Positions 30,054 through 38,663 of a DNA stretch of 39,598 bases are shown piece after piece. The notes beneath the pieces are model-generated. The model was not told where the DNA came from. It searched no databases and saw only the letters and a program-made list of their open reading frames with translations. The stretch covers positions 1 to 39,598 of IMG/VR virus record IMGVR_UViG_3300022745_000013; one strand, 5' to 3'. A program made the position numbers and the translations under genes. How positions within the stretch are numbered: position 1 is the stretch's first letter; each line of letters opens with the position of its first letter. Source of the DNA: a virus.

Positions 30054-31334
30054 CTATTCAAATCCAAGGAATGTCACACCACCCTTTGCGGCAGAAGGGG
30101 AAGGAGAATCAAACGATGTTGCAGGCATCGGCATCGGGTTGTAAAACTTAGCCAATCCAGCAGTGCTTGGGTCTGCCTTCATGTTTGCAATGTTGTTTTG
30201 ATGCTGCTGGTATGTAAACTTTGCCGCCCGAGTAGATGCAAGTGCCAGTTGTCGAATTTCAGCAGGTGTAAGGCTTGAAATGTCGCCAGACATAGCTTTC
30301 TCTGCCAACTTGCCTTCACTCTCAGTAATCGCACCCTGCCCCGTCATCTGCTTGCGTCCTTGCAATGTCATTTCTGACAGTCCACGGATAACATCGCGGG
30401 AGCGTGCAATTGTTTCTGCTTCGTCTTTTCCAGTAACGCCAAGCATCTGCCCAATCTGAGCAGCAGTCATGCGAGCATTTGCCAATGGGCCAGCAATAAT
30501 CTTGCCGCTATCAATGGCTTTCACAATCCGGTTGGCTGCGTCAACTTGTTGCACTGCACCGTTTGCCGCGCTGTATGTGTCCTTCACCATTGGGCCAACT
30601 TGACCGGCAAGACTCTCGCCCATCTTGTTTTCCACTTTGACACTTGTATTTGCAGCGCCAGCCTTCGCCTTGCCAAGCTCGTATTCTTGGTAAGCAGTGT
30701 TTGGCACAACTGCGCCAGTGGGAGACAGGGAAAACGGCTTGTTTGGATTTGGTACTGCACGGCCTGCGTTTTCTGGATCGTATGGATTAACTCCAACGCC
30801 TTCCACAAACTCCAACTTATCACGGGGCTTCAATGCACCGTAATTCCTTGTGCGCTGAAACTCAGCCAATGACTCAGGCGTGAATTTGTCAGTGTCCACC
30901 TTGTTGAAAGGCGTTTCCTTGATGAGACTGCTTTGGATTGCAAGTGCTTTATCAGGTGCTCCATTTGCTGCCAACCAGTTTGCATACCCGCTGTAATCGT
31001 ATCCGGCAGGAACAGCTTCGCGCCCTGCGCTTGGAGGAATTCCGGTAGAAGTGTCGCCAGCAATCGGAGCAAGTCCAGGCTGCGCAGGAATAATGAATTT
31101 CCCTGCCGCTTCTTGCATCTTCTTCTGCTGCTCAAACTCCATTTGTGCTTTTTGCATTTGCAAGTCTTGCACTTTGCGTTGGGCTTGGGCTTGGCGCATT
31201 TGTTGAGCAGAGCCAACGCCCTCCATCAACCTTTGCCCAAACCCTGCACCATCAGCACGGGGGGAAGCCGCAGCCAACAAGCCCAAGCCTAGTTGGGCAT
31301 CACCGTTGTCGAATAAATCAAGTAATCCTGCCAT
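30054..31334 (-). CDS. Internal virion/ejection protein, 426 aa
   Basis: Begins MAGLLDLFDNGDAQLGLGLL, then a Gln-rich coiled coil AQAQRKVQDLQMQKAQMEFE (about 50-72). The second half, MTLQGRKQMTGQGAITESEG and LTPAEIRQLALASTRAAKF, resembles the helical C-terminal domain common in podoviral internal proteins. It lies 9 bp before the 616-aa gene. An ejected-protein role is inferred from position and composition. Confidence 0.72.
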   Translation of the reverse strand: MAGLLDLFDNGDAQLGLGLLAAASPRADGAGFGQRLMEGVGSAQQMRQAQAQRKVQDLQMQKAQMEFEQQKKMQEAAGKFIIPAQPGLAPIAGDTSTGIPPSAGREAVPAGYDYSGYANWLAANGAPDKALAIQSSLIKETPFNKVDTDKFTPESLAEFQRTRNYGALKPRDKLEFVEGVGVNPYDPENAGRAVPNPNKPFSLSPTGAVVPNTAYQEYELGKAKAGAANTSVKVENKMGESLAGQVGPMVKDTYSAANGAVQQVDAANRIVKAIDSGKIIAGPLANARMTAAQIGQMLGVTGKDEAETIARSRDVIRGLSEMTLQGRKQMTGQGAITESEGKLAEKAMSGDISSLTPAEIRQLALASTRAAKFTYQQHQNNIANMKADPSTAGLAKFYNPMPMPATSFDSPSPSAAKGGVTFLGFE

Positions 31335-31336
31335 GA

Positions 31337-32374
31337 TTAAGCCTTTAAGAGTCCACGATTCATCTTGTTAATCATCCCCATGCCGTACTTCTTTACAGCC
31401 TGTTGATTCAAAACAGCTTCACCAGTGTGGGCTGAGATGTATGCGTTGTCAGGGCTACCATCAGTGCGAGGTGCGGCTACCTTCTTCTTGGTAATCAAGC
31501 CGCCTTTGATGCTTTCACCGCCACCACCACCGTACCCGTTGGCATTCAGAGATGCTGCCATTGCTGCATTGGTTGATTCACTGTTGCTGTCAGGGCTTCC
31601 ACCACTCATGCTTCCAAGTCCGCTTGGGCTTCCAGATGCAGCTGCTTCAGCAGCAGCCAATCGAGCAGTTTCAGCAGAAGATTGGTCAACAGGGGAAATC
31701 CCCTTTGCCTCATTTGCGTACTGAAGCGCCTTGGCTTGGTCAATCAATGACGTATCGCTCTTAGACAAAATTCCATTGGCGTAAGCAGTCAATGCCGCCA
31801 TGTTTGGATTCTGCGCGAAGAAGTCCATGCGCTCAGAAGGAGTCGTGGTGTCGTACCAGCCTGGGGTGCGCTGCATAACTGCAGGAGAATGTGAGCCAAC
31901 AGACTGCACACCACTGCCGAAGTTATTACCGCCACCACCGCTTACCGCGCCAGAGCTAACGGGGTTAACCGTGAAGCCCAAGTTTCCAGTAATCGGGGTG
32001 AAGCCACCCTGATAAGAAGCAGGCGCACCACTCGCAGCGGAGGTATCACCACCAACGAAGTTAAGCGGAGTCTGCCGCACCAGAGGATTGCTACGGTCAA
32101 AGAATTGATTGCTGCTGATTTGCTTCAACAGACTATTGCCCATTGCGCGTCCAGTGTTGGACAAGCCTGCACTGTTTGCATAAGCCTGCTTCTGGTAGTC
32201 GCTCAGAGGGTTCGCAAGGTACTGCCCTTGCATTGATTGGCCCAAACCAAGGTTACTACCCAGCCAGCCCTGAGCAGGCCCCCACGGGTCTTTATTCTGT
32301 GTTTGCTGAGAGTTGCCAGACGAAGCAGCACCAGCCAGTGCGCCACCAAGGGAAAGAATAGTGCCCCAATCCAT
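31337..32374 (-). CDS. Internal virion protein, glycine/serine-rich, 345 aa
   Basis: Begins MDWGTILSLGGALAGAASSG, a short hydrophobic amphipathic start. The middle is low-complexity Gly/Ser/Asn. The C-terminus, DGSPDNAYISAHTGEAVLN plus KKYGMGMINKMNRG, is the conserved tail found on phage internal or tail proteins (GExVLN). It lies 2 bp before the next ejection gene. Probably part of the ejectosome. Confidence 0.7.
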   Translation of the reverse strand: MDWGTILSLGGALAGAASSGNSQQTQNKDPWGPAQGWLGSNLGLGQSMQGQYLANPLSDYQKQAYANSAGLSNTGRAMGNSLLKQISSNQFFDRSNPLVRQTPLNFVGGDTSAASGAPASYQGGFTPITGNLGFTVNPVSSGAVSGGGGNNFGSGVQSVGSHSPAVMQRTPGWYDTTTPSERMDFFAQNPNMAALTAYANGILSKSDTSLIDQAKALQYANEAKGISPVDQSSAETARLAAAEAAASGSPSGLGSMSGGSPDSNSESTNAAMAASLNANGYGGGGGESIKGGLITKKKVAAPRTDGSPDNAYISAHTGEAVLNQQAVKKYGMGMINKMNRGLLKA

Positions 32375-32376
32375 GA

Positions 32377-33045
32377 TTAAGCTCCAGAAGAGTTAAAGCC
32401 CTTGCCGAGTGCAGAGCCAAGCGACCAGCCACCTAATGCGCCCAACATGGGATTGCCTGGCATCTGAGTAGTCGAAGAAGCGCCCTGCCCACCAATGCCA
32501 TTAGCAATGTTTGTGAAGTTAGACAGGTATTGCAGAGGCGTGTTTTGGATGTTGCTGGAGTTGTTAATGTCCTGCTGATTCCATCCATTAGCGTCATTCA
32601 ACAAGCCACGCGCCAATTGAGCGTTGCCCATGTTTTGATCGTAGGAATCGTTATAGAGACTACGGTTGAAGCCCTGATCCCACTGGTACATATTCTGCTG
32701 GTTGTTGTAGTCCTGCATACGCATACCGGCAGCAGTCTTACCCATCGAGTCCATCAGATTCTGCTGTTGGTTTTGTTGCATCTGCTCCAAACCAGAATTA
32801 CCAAACGAGCCACTTTGAGCCATTGCGCTCTCTGTGTTTGGTTTAACCATCAAGTTGTAGTTGCGAGTCATGTCACCCATCGTTGCATCGATATTCGATT
32901 GCAAGTAGGGGTTGTTAGAGCCTAGAAACGGGTTGTTAGCCTGCCAAGCGGGTTGGCTCTGTGTTTGAGGCTGGTTGGGCGAGTAGCTTGCATTGCCACC
33001 ACCAAAGCCTAAGTTGCCGTTTACGTTGTCGAAGAATCCTGCCAT
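32377..33045 (-). CDS. Internal virion protein, Asn/Gln-rich, 222 aa
   Basis: ATG at 33043-33045 (MAGFFDNVNG). The centre has NNPYLQSNIDATMGDMTRNY, then NTESAMAQSGSFGNSGLEQM and QQNQQQNLMDSM. This arrangement is characteristic of a podoviral ejection-block protein. The C-terminus is Gly-rich. A longer start at 33126 would overlap the previous gene by 67 bp without a ribosome site. Confidence 0.75.
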   Translation of the reverse strand: MAGFFDNVNGNLGFGGGNASYSPNQPQTQSQPAWQANNPFLGSNNPYLQSNIDATMGDMTRNYNLMVKPNTESAMAQSGSFGNSGLEQMQQNQQQNLMDSMGKTAAGMRMQDYNNQQNMYQWDQGFNRSLYNDSYDQNMGNAQLARGLLNDANGWNQQDINNSSNIQNTPLQYLSNFTNIANGIGGQGASSTTQMPGNPMLGALGGWSLGSALGKGFNSSGA

Positions 33046-33059
33046 TTTTTGTCTCCAGC

Positions 33060-33350
33060 TTAATTGCCCGTAAGAAACCTGCATTGAATCCATGTGCCAG
33101 GAGTACCACCCACCGTGCACCTCCATCCATGAATCACATATTTGCTACCCGCAGTGCCCAATTCAGAAGGTGTTGCATTCAATACAAAGTCACCCTGCGC
33201 CCATGTCCCTGAAGTCGGGACAGAAGTCATTGCTGCGTAAAACCCTGCAATCTTTCCTTCGCTTATCAAATTCACCTGATAAGCAATCTGCTTTGCCCAA
33301 CGGGTAGATTCAGCGTCCTCATTGGTACGGGGAATAATGTTGAGCTTCAT
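33060..33350 (-). CDS. Small structural protein, 96 aa
   Basis: MKLNIIPRTNEDAESTRWAK, then a helix QIAYQVNLISEGKIAGF, and a beta C-terminal half FVLNATPSELGTAG ... GWRCTVGGTPGTW, a pattern found in short tail/neck proteins. It overlaps the tail-hub gene by 4 bp. It might be a tail-knob or fibre-attachment piece. The role is unassigned. Confidence 0.65.
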   Translation of the reverse strand: MKLNIIPRTNEDAESTRWAKQIAYQVNLISEGKIAGFYAAMTSVPTSGTWAQGDFVLNATPSELGTAGSKYVIHGWRCTVGGTPGTWIQCRFLTGN

Positions 33351-34804
33351 GCATTCCCCTGTGGAGTAAGGACTGCACCGTAAGCAATCACTCGCACATC
33401 ACCAGTGAATGAGAAACTAGCCCTGTGCCACCGGCCCGACTGCAATACGTCAAACTTTCCATCGTTCATGGTTGCGGTACTAGACAAGGCAGGCGAATCA
33501 CCCTCCGTTGCTTTTGTGTACCCACTCATGGTTGCAGCAGTTGGCTTGTATCCAGGTGCAAAGCGCAGACGTACCTTAGACAACAAGGAATAGGTGTCAT
33601 CGTCGCCAGCGTCACCCGTGGTAAACCCACTGTTACCCGTAACGCCTGTCAGAGTCTTCAGTTGGTGAGTAGCGTCAAAGTAAGAAAGTGCGCGTCCACC
33701 AGTGAGCCAGAATTGGCTATCGAAAGAGTAGCTAGTCAGCCCGTCAATCGTGCTGGAGATAGAAGACAGTCCATCAATCGTCACACCAGAGCTAACGTAA
33801 TTCAGCACTGCCTCGATAGTCACTGAAGCCACACCCCACTGCTTAGTGCCCAAGTGGTACACCAAAGCCGTGTCACAGACAGTAGAGCCAACAGAAGGGA
33901 AGCAAGCCCATACCGTGTTGTTTTGCCTGTCAAAAATGCATTTGGAGCGGAAACGGTTTCCAGGATCGGATGCGTTGAAAAACCACTGGCGCACGGTATT
34001 CGTACCAATCGGCGCAGGGCGTGATCCGTCAAACAACCATATGTTGTCCATTCCAATAATGAAATGAGCACCACCCACATCACACCATGCCTCTTGCCCG
34101 ACACAGCCAGCGTCACCACCTGGCACTAGCGCCCAATCCCACACGGCAGGAGCACCAACAAACTGCCCGATATAGATTGCCTTCTCTTTGTAGGCAACTG
34201 CGTAATCACCCAACCTACCACCGGCTGTAATCTGCCCTTGGACAGAGACTAAACGCCCCGTAGTGGCAAGTGTGGAAACGCTTGGAGTCCAGTTTGTTTC
34301 GTCATTGCTGGCACAGCACCACCACCTGTCGGAAGAAGTCCCATATGTGCCATCAATCGTATTCAGGGCCATGACAAAAGAGCCAACACTGAAAACAACC
34401 TTGGCTTTTGGGGCAGTGGCCACGGTAGAGAAAGCGCCCGTGCTGTTACTACGTTGGATGTAATCAGCAAGGTTTGAAGCAAGGGTTGCATTACCAAACT
34501 GGCAGTAAGTCCAACGCGAGTCCACTCCACCCGTGTAAGTAGCGCCCGAAACGTCAGTCCATGAGCCTGATACCAACTCATAAAGTTTCGTTGACGTACC
34601 TGCGAAGATTCGGCGCGTGTCGTCTAGTTTGGTTACAACAGCACCGCCAACACAAGTAGCAGAAAGTGCAGGCACACCACTAGGAATTGCACCAGTAGGT
34701 GCTCCACGCATCCCTTGCTCATAAGGTATGAAATTGCTGCAATCCGTCAAAACTCCAGGCTGACATGGATCTGCATCTGGCAAAAAACCTGATAATTTAT
34801 CCAT
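33347..34804 (-). CDS. Tail hub/DNA-stabilisation protein (P22 gp10-like, putative)
   Basis: 485 aa. MDKLSGFLPDADPCQPGVL starts it, then blade-like repeats with RRIFAGTSTKLYELVSG, RWTYCQFGNATLAS and HFIIGMDNIWLFDGSRP. This beta-propeller pattern occurs in the tail hub that closes the portal of P22-like phages. Size (P22 gp10 is 472 aa) and position after the adaptor agree. The sequence relation to gp10 itself is not evident, so the subtype is tentative. Confidence 0.7.
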   Translation of the reverse strand: MDKLSGFLPDADPCQPGVLTDCSNFIPYEQGMRGAPTGAIPSGVPALSATCVGGAVVTKLDDTRRIFAGTSTKLYELVSGSWTDVSGATYTGGVDSRWTYCQFGNATLASNLADYIQRSNSTGAFSTVATAPKAKVVFSVGSFVMALNTIDGTYGTSSDRWWCCASNDETNWTPSVSTLATTGRLVSVQGQITAGGRLGDYAVAYKEKAIYIGQFVGAPAVWDWALVPGGDAGCVGQEAWCDVGGAHFIIGMDNIWLFDGSRPAPIGTNTVRQWFFNASDPGNRFRSKCIFDRQNNTVWACFPSVGSTVCDTALVYHLGTKQWGVASVTIEAVLNYVSSGVTIDGLSSISSTIDGLTSYSFDSQFWLTGGRALSYFDATHQLKTLTGVTGNSGFTTGDAGDDDTYSLLSKVRLRFAPGYKPTAATMSGYTKATEGDSPALSSTATMNDGKFDVLQSGRWHRASFSFTGDVRVIAYGAVLTPQGNA

Positions 34805-34836
34805 ATTTATTCCGTCAATCTGCTATGATCCGACAC

Positions 34837-35349
34837 ATGAAAATATGGAAACCTGTTGTTGGCTATGAAGACCTCTACCAAGTCTCTAGTGATGGAGAAG
34901 TTATGCGTATTGGCAAAGGCGGAGCGGCTATTGTTGGAAGGATACTTAAGCCAGCCACTGACTCCGATGGATATAAAAGAGTTGCACTTTCCAAGGATGG
35001 AATTTGTGTAACTAAGAAACTGCATAGGCTTGTAGCTGATGCACTCCTTGGAGGAATCCCAAATGGATACACGGTTAACCATATTGATGGGGTAAAGGCT
35101 AACAATTGCGTTTCCAACCTTGAAATAGTCACGCGAGGTGAAAATATTTCCCACGCTTTTCAAGTTATAAAAACACAAAATAACAAAGGCGAAAACAATG
35201 GTCGCGCAAATCTCACTGAAGCCGATGTTTCCGAAATAAGAAAGAGACTCTTGTCCGGAGAAAATGGGGCAAAAATTGCGCGTGATTTCAATACCACCAG
35301 ACACACAATCAGCGACATTAAACGCAGAAAGACTTGGAGCCACGTTTAA
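34837..35349 (+). CDS. HNH homing endonuclease (NUMOD4-HNH)
   Basis: 170 aa. NUMOD4 domain at the start: IWKPVVGYEDLYQVSSDGEV. HNH core: LHRLVADALLGGIP, NHIDGVKANNCVSNLEIVT. C-terminal HTH: GAKIARDFNTTRHTISDIKR. It is on the opposite strand to the structural operon and sits between the adaptor and tail-hub genes without disrupting either. This is a selfish insertion typical of such enzymes. Upstream ATGs at 34825 and 34765 exist. The NUMOD4 start favours 34837. Confidence 0.88.
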   Translation: MKIWKPVVGYEDLYQVSSDGEVMRIGKGGAAIVGRILKPATDSDGYKRVALSKDGICVTKKLHRLVADALLGGIPNGYTVNHIDGVKANNCVSNLEIVTRGENISHAFQVIKTQNNKGENNGRANLTEADVSEIRKRLLSGENGAKIARDFNTTRHTISDIKRRKTWSHV

Positions 35350-35366
35350 GCCTAGAAGTGCGTCCA

Positions 35367-35978
35367 TTACACCACCTTGACGCGCAGCGCAGAGCCGCTG
35401 TGTGTGGAACGGTCATCAACATTCTGAAGTTGATTCAACTCGTTTTGGTAACGCTGCTCATACAACTGCCCAGCTTGAATGTCGCGGGTGTAGTAACTAG
35501 CCTCAATCAGACACGCCCAAAGGTAGATATTGGGGTGATTCGTCATCAACCAGTTAGTGCTGTTGGTAATCAGCGAGGGAAACCGTGCGTAGTAGATGCA
35601 AGCAATAGAGTAAGCAGCGTCCGGTGTCGGGCCAAACAGGATGTTGTCACCTTCTACCGTGAAGCAGGATGGCATATCTGTGTATGTGCTGCTGAAATTA
35701 GCGTCCAAATGCTCAACCGGCACATAAACCAACTGCTGGCTAGGGCTAGAAGCAACGGATACGTTTTCAAACTCCAGCCAATCCGTAGGCAATGCCAAAG
35801 ACTGCACATTGGCAGTGGTTGTCAGTGTCGTGCTGGTGATTTGTTTGCGCAGACGCAAATCACGACTGATCTTCGCCTCTGCCATCGTCACAAAGTCAGG
35901 AATGACAGAAGTAAGGTCAGTGCGGTGCGTCCACGCTGCGATAGACGCTTGCAGGTCAACGTAATTGGCTAATGCCAT
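35367..35978 (-). CDS. Head-tail adaptor (SU10/P22 gp4-like)
   Basis: 203 aa. MALANYVDLQASIAAWTHRT, IPDFVTMAEAKISRDLRLR and PDAAYSIACIYYARFPSLI, then NHPNIYLWACLIEASYYTRD, form the standard pattern of the phage adaptor that rings the portal and links it to the tail hub. The length is typical. It is upstream of the tail hub, separated only by the inserted HNH gene. Confidence 0.85.
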   Translation of the reverse strand: MALANYVDLQASIAAWTHRTDLTSVIPDFVTMAEAKISRDLRLRKQITSTTLTTTANVQSLALPTDWLEFENVSVASSPSQQLVYVPVEHLDANFSSTYTDMPSCFTVEGDNILFGPTPDAAYSIACIYYARFPSLITNSTNWLMTNHPNIYLWACLIEASYYTRDIQAGQLYEQRYQNELNQLQNVDDRSTHSGSALRVKVV

Positions 35979-35979
35979 A

Positions 35980-36270
35980 TCAAACTCTGCCTTCCCATAT
36001 CCTGAAGGCTTGCAGCGCAGGATCGTTTACCAACGCTTTAACGTGCTCTTGGGAGTTGCAGAATTCCTCAAACGTGATGCCAGTACGGGAAAGGTAGTTT
36101 TCTACAACCACCATAGGAATCTCTGCTGCGTGTTTCATGTCGCTACCGTTACCTGCACCGATAGCATTCATGCCCTTTGTGTAGTCAACAATAGGGCGCA
36201 CATCCTGAGTACGCATCACCTGATAAGTGTGATCCGCACCCTCAAGAAACCTAGTCTGCATTTCAGACAT
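35980..36270 (-). CDS. Conserved podoviral neck-region protein, 96 aa
   Basis: RFLEGADHTYQVMRTQDVRP, KHAAEIPMVVVENYLSRTG and a C-terminal NDPALQAFRIWEGRV. Short proteins of this form precede the adaptor in SU10-like and related phages. The FRIWEGRV ending is especially characteristic. The function is not known. The start overlaps the previous stop. Confidence 0.68.
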   Translation of the reverse strand: MSEMQTRFLEGADHTYQVMRTQDVRPIVDYTKGMNAIGAGNGSDMKHAAEIPMVVVENYLSRTGITFEEFCNSQEHVKALVNDPALQAFRIWEGRV

Positions 36271-36587
36271 TAGGATGCCTCAATAGGGACGATGTTTACT
36301 TTGCCAGCAGATGTACCCTGGATGTAAGCAACAGTTGTCACTCCATTGGGCACAGGAATAATCAAAGCATCGGCAGGCTGCACCAGCGTGTCATTCGCTG
36401 TGGCAGTCACACCAGCTACACCGAGCTTGATATAGCTCTCAGTAGTGGCTGCGATACGGATAAAACGGGGAAGTACACCAGCAGAGCCATTCGGGATAGC
36501 TACTGTGGCAGACGCTGCACCAGTAGTCACCGTGGAACCAGTGGTAACACCAACAGGGAGAAATCCCATGTTATTGTTATAAGACAT
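36270..36587 (-). CDS. Capsid-associated small protein, possible decoration
   Basis: 105 aa, beta-rich: FLPVGVTTGSTVTTGAASAT, FIRIAATTESYIKLGVAG and ALIIPVPNGVTTVAYIQG. Small beta proteins next to the capsid gene are often decoration or head-surface proteins. A GAGAGGA ribosome site lies within the shared 20-bp leader element. It is the first gene after the capsid terminator hairpin. Confidence 0.65.
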   Translation of the reverse strand: MSYNNNMGFLPVGVTTGSTVTTGAASATVAIPNGSAGVLPRFIRIAATTESYIKLGVAGVTATANDTLVQPADALIIPVPNGVTTVAYIQGTSAGKVNIVPIEAS

Positions 36588-36589
36588 TA

Positions 36590-36609
36590 CAGCGTCCTCT
36601 CGACGTTAA
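36590..36609 (-). promoter_or_regulatory. Shared 20-bp leader element, copy 2
   Basis: Matches 28001-28020 in 19 of 20 positions. Read on the minus strand it ends two bases before the ATG of the 105-aa gene and includes the GAGAGGA ribosome site. Upstream lie GGTAAAGGGTT (36640-36650), also shared, and a 15-bp palindrome AATTACG-G-CGTAATT (36616-36630). Confidence 0.6.
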
Positions 36610-36647
36610 TAAACAATTACGGCGTAATTTTATGAACGCGGTAAAGG

Positions 36648-36668
36648 GTTGGGGCCTTCCACCCCAAC
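36648..36668 (-). terminator. Hairpin after the capsid gene
   Basis: Perfect 7-bp stem GTTGGGG/CCCCAAC with a 7-nt loop, 33 bp after the capsid stop, followed on the minus strand by CCTTTACC. The T tract is weak, so termination may be partial, which would allow read-through into the neck genes and high capsid expression. Confidence 0.6.
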
Positions 36669-36700
36669 GGCATTTATCAGGTGCTGCCTGTTAACTCAGC

Positions 36701-37645
36701 TTAGAGTATGTCGCGCACGGCGGCGCTTGCTTTCTCTTGCTTGGCTTCCAAGGTGTACTCAGTCACCAGAGCCTTGCCAACACCGTCAAAGGTGGAAGGC
36801 AGGTCTTGCATGGTGGGAGCAGTCAACTCAGCCAGTGCCCAATAGTCCATGTCCAGAATGAACACGGTACGAGCGCGCTGGAAGCGGTTAGGCACAACCT
36901 TCAGCGTACCGAAGTCGGACACATAAACCGAGATTGCTGCATTCAGCGTTTGGTCTGCGTCTTTGAAACGGGTGCTGTTACCAGTGAAGGTAGAGAAGGT
37001 TTGTTTAGCTGCGGGGCTAACCATAATCAACTCAGGATTACCACCTTGAGTGAATGCGGATTGCAGAGCAGTCTTCAACAGAGCTTCAGTGAAGGCACGT
37101 TGAGTACCGTCAGTAGGAGCGGTGCCAGGGTCAGTGGTGTATGCACCAGTAACGTAGCCAGTGTGAGCGTCCACGTTAGTCAGCACCCAACCTTCAAGAC
37201 CGCGAGTCTGACGAGCAGTCGTGGAGTTACCAGCGTTGGTGGTGGTGTTCTGCGTCAGAGCAGTTTCCATGTCACGCTTCAATTCCTTGGACACATTCGC
37301 CATTTGGTAGGCGAGCATATTTTTCATGCCATAAGGATTGGAAGCCTGCTGTGTACGAGACACGGCAACAACCTTCGAGCTGATCTGTGTACGATTCCAC
37401 AGACGCACGGGGGTAGGACGAGTGCCAGCACCGAATGTGTCACCTTCAAGCTGTGCATTGTTAGCAGCAGCAGTCAGGTCATCGGTGATGAATTCGTGCT
37501 TGGTGGAAGAGGCTTTGGTCTTCTTCAGAGCAGACAGGAAAGGCGTGTCGGTGGGCGCAATATTTGCGATCACATCGGAAACATCTTCAGCATTGACCAG
37601 TGCGTTGTAGGTAAACGTGGTCTGAGCATTTGCAAACATAGTCAT
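36701..37645 (-). CDS. Major capsid protein (DUF5309/SU10-type, HK97 fold)
   Basis: 314 aa. NAEDVSDVIANIAPTDTPFL, LWNRTQISSKVVAVSRTQQA and FNNPE-like NPELIMVSPAAKQTFSTF, then YVSDFGTLKVVPNRFQ. This is the family pattern of DUF5309 capsid proteins. It follows the scaffold by 12 bp and has a strong AAGGAG ribosome site nine bases before the ATG, fitting a highly made protein. Confidence 0.9.
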   Translation of the reverse strand: MTMFANAQTTFTYNALVNAEDVSDVIANIAPTDTPFLSALKKTKASSTKHEFITDDLTAAANNAQLEGDTFGAGTRPTPVRLWNRTQISSKVVAVSRTQQASNPYGMKNMLAYQMANVSKELKRDMETALTQNTTTNAGNSTTARQTRGLEGWVLTNVDAHTGYVTGAYTTDPGTAPTDGTQRAFTEALLKTALQSAFTQGGNPELIMVSPAAKQTFSTFTGNSTRFKDADQTLNAAISVYVSDFGTLKVVPNRFQRARTVFILDMDYWALAELTAPTMQDLPSTFDGVGKALVTEYTLEAKQEKASAAVRDIL

Positions 37646-37657
37646 GGTTATGACTCC

Positions 37658-38575
37658 TTAAAACATTTTGGCGAATAGAGCCGCTGCGTCTTCTGCTTTA
37701 CCCGACTTGCGAAGGGCTTGCATATCCGCTGTGCGACCATCAGTAGGACGGGAGACACCTGGCTTCTCCATGCGTGGCGGGAGCTTTTCGACTGCTTTCG
37801 TAGTCTCTTTAGCCTTTGCCATCATTTGTCGATAGAGCATTGCTTCACGCGCCATCACCACTGTTTTGTGGTCGGTCAGTTGGGCAACCTGCTCTTGCGT
37901 GTAGCCACGCTCGACTAGGTGTTTTACAAGTGCGGCTTTCTCTGCTGCTGCCTTTGCGGGGTCTTTCCAAGAAGGAAGGTTCTCCAGTAATTGGGCCTGT
38001 TCTTGGGCAATCAACTCCTGCATGGCTTGGGCCTGCTGCGCTTGCGTTTGGCGCTCGTAATGAGCACGCTCCTGCTGGACTTGCTGCAAGGTAGCTTGTC
38101 TCTGTTGATAGAGATGCTGTTGCTTCAAGTACTCGACGGGATCAGTGTTTAGCAATTCCTCCCAATTGGGGGCTTGCTGAATAGTGTTTGCCAGTGCAGC
38201 TTCATACTGCTGCAACCGGCTTTGATACTGTTGGCGCTCTGCGAGTGCTTGCTGGGCAATCTCTTGCGCCTGCTTGCGCTCTGCTGCGAGTGCCATTGTC
38301 TTTTGACGGTAGTCTGCGTCACGCGAATAGCCTTTTAGCAACTCGTCTTCTGTGACTTCAATCTCTTTACCGTCTGCCTTGACTTTGTAAGTCTTAGGCT
38401 TTTCTTCCTCGATTTCCTCAGGGACTTCTTCTTTGATTTCCTCATCTGGGATTTCAATTTCAGAAGGAGGTGCTTTCGCTTCAGGTGGAGGAGGTGTAGC
38501 CTCACCAAAAGACTTACCTAGCGCAGCCTCAAAACCCGCTACTGCGTCAGATTCCGATGAAGGAGTGTCAGACAT
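37658..38575 (-). CDS. Scaffolding protein
   Basis: 305 aa from the ATG at 38573-38575 (MSDTPSSESDAVAGFEAALG), with a GGAAA ribosome site. A GTG 11 codons upstream is less likely. The N-terminus is acidic and disordered, PPPEAKAPPSEIEIPDEEIK. The middle is KVKADGKEIEVTEDELLKG then a long Gln-rich coiled coil (about 95-215). The C-terminus is basic. This composition, next to the capsid gene, identifies a head-assembly scaffold. Confidence 0.85.
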   Translation of the reverse strand: MSDTPSSESDAVAGFEAALGKSFGEATPPPPEAKAPPSEIEIPDEEIKEEVPEEIEEEKPKTYKVKADGKEIEVTEDELLKGYSRDADYRQKTMALAAERKQAQEIAQQALAERQQYQSRLQQYEAALANTIQQAPNWEELLNTDPVEYLKQQHLYQQRQATLQQVQQERAHYERQTQAQQAQAMQELIAQEQAQLLENLPSWKDPAKAAAEKAALVKHLVERGYTQEQVAQLTDHKTVVMAREAMLYRQMMAKAKETTKAVEKLPPRMEKPGVSRPTDGRTADMQALRKSGKAEDAAALFAKMF

Positions 38576-38592
38576 TTGTTTCCAATCAAACG

Positions 38593-38617
38593 CTGCCCCC
38601 TTTGTCACTAAGGGCAG
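38593..38617 (-). promoter_or_regulatory. Hairpin before the scaffold gene
   Basis: CTGCCC(CC)TT pairs with AAGGGCAG across a 7-nt loop, an 8-bp stem with a two-base bulge, 18 bp upstream of the scaffold ATG. It could tune translation or mark a processing site. No T tract follows. Confidence 0.4.
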
Positions 38618-38663
38618 AGTGCGGCGCTTCTCAGCGGACGCTAAAAGGCTAAGTGACTAGCCG

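Noticed and set aside
36737-37678. 313-aa plus-strand open frame opposite the capsid gene
   Set aside because: Mirror of the capsid frame, caused by biased codon use. No domain pattern and no promoter.
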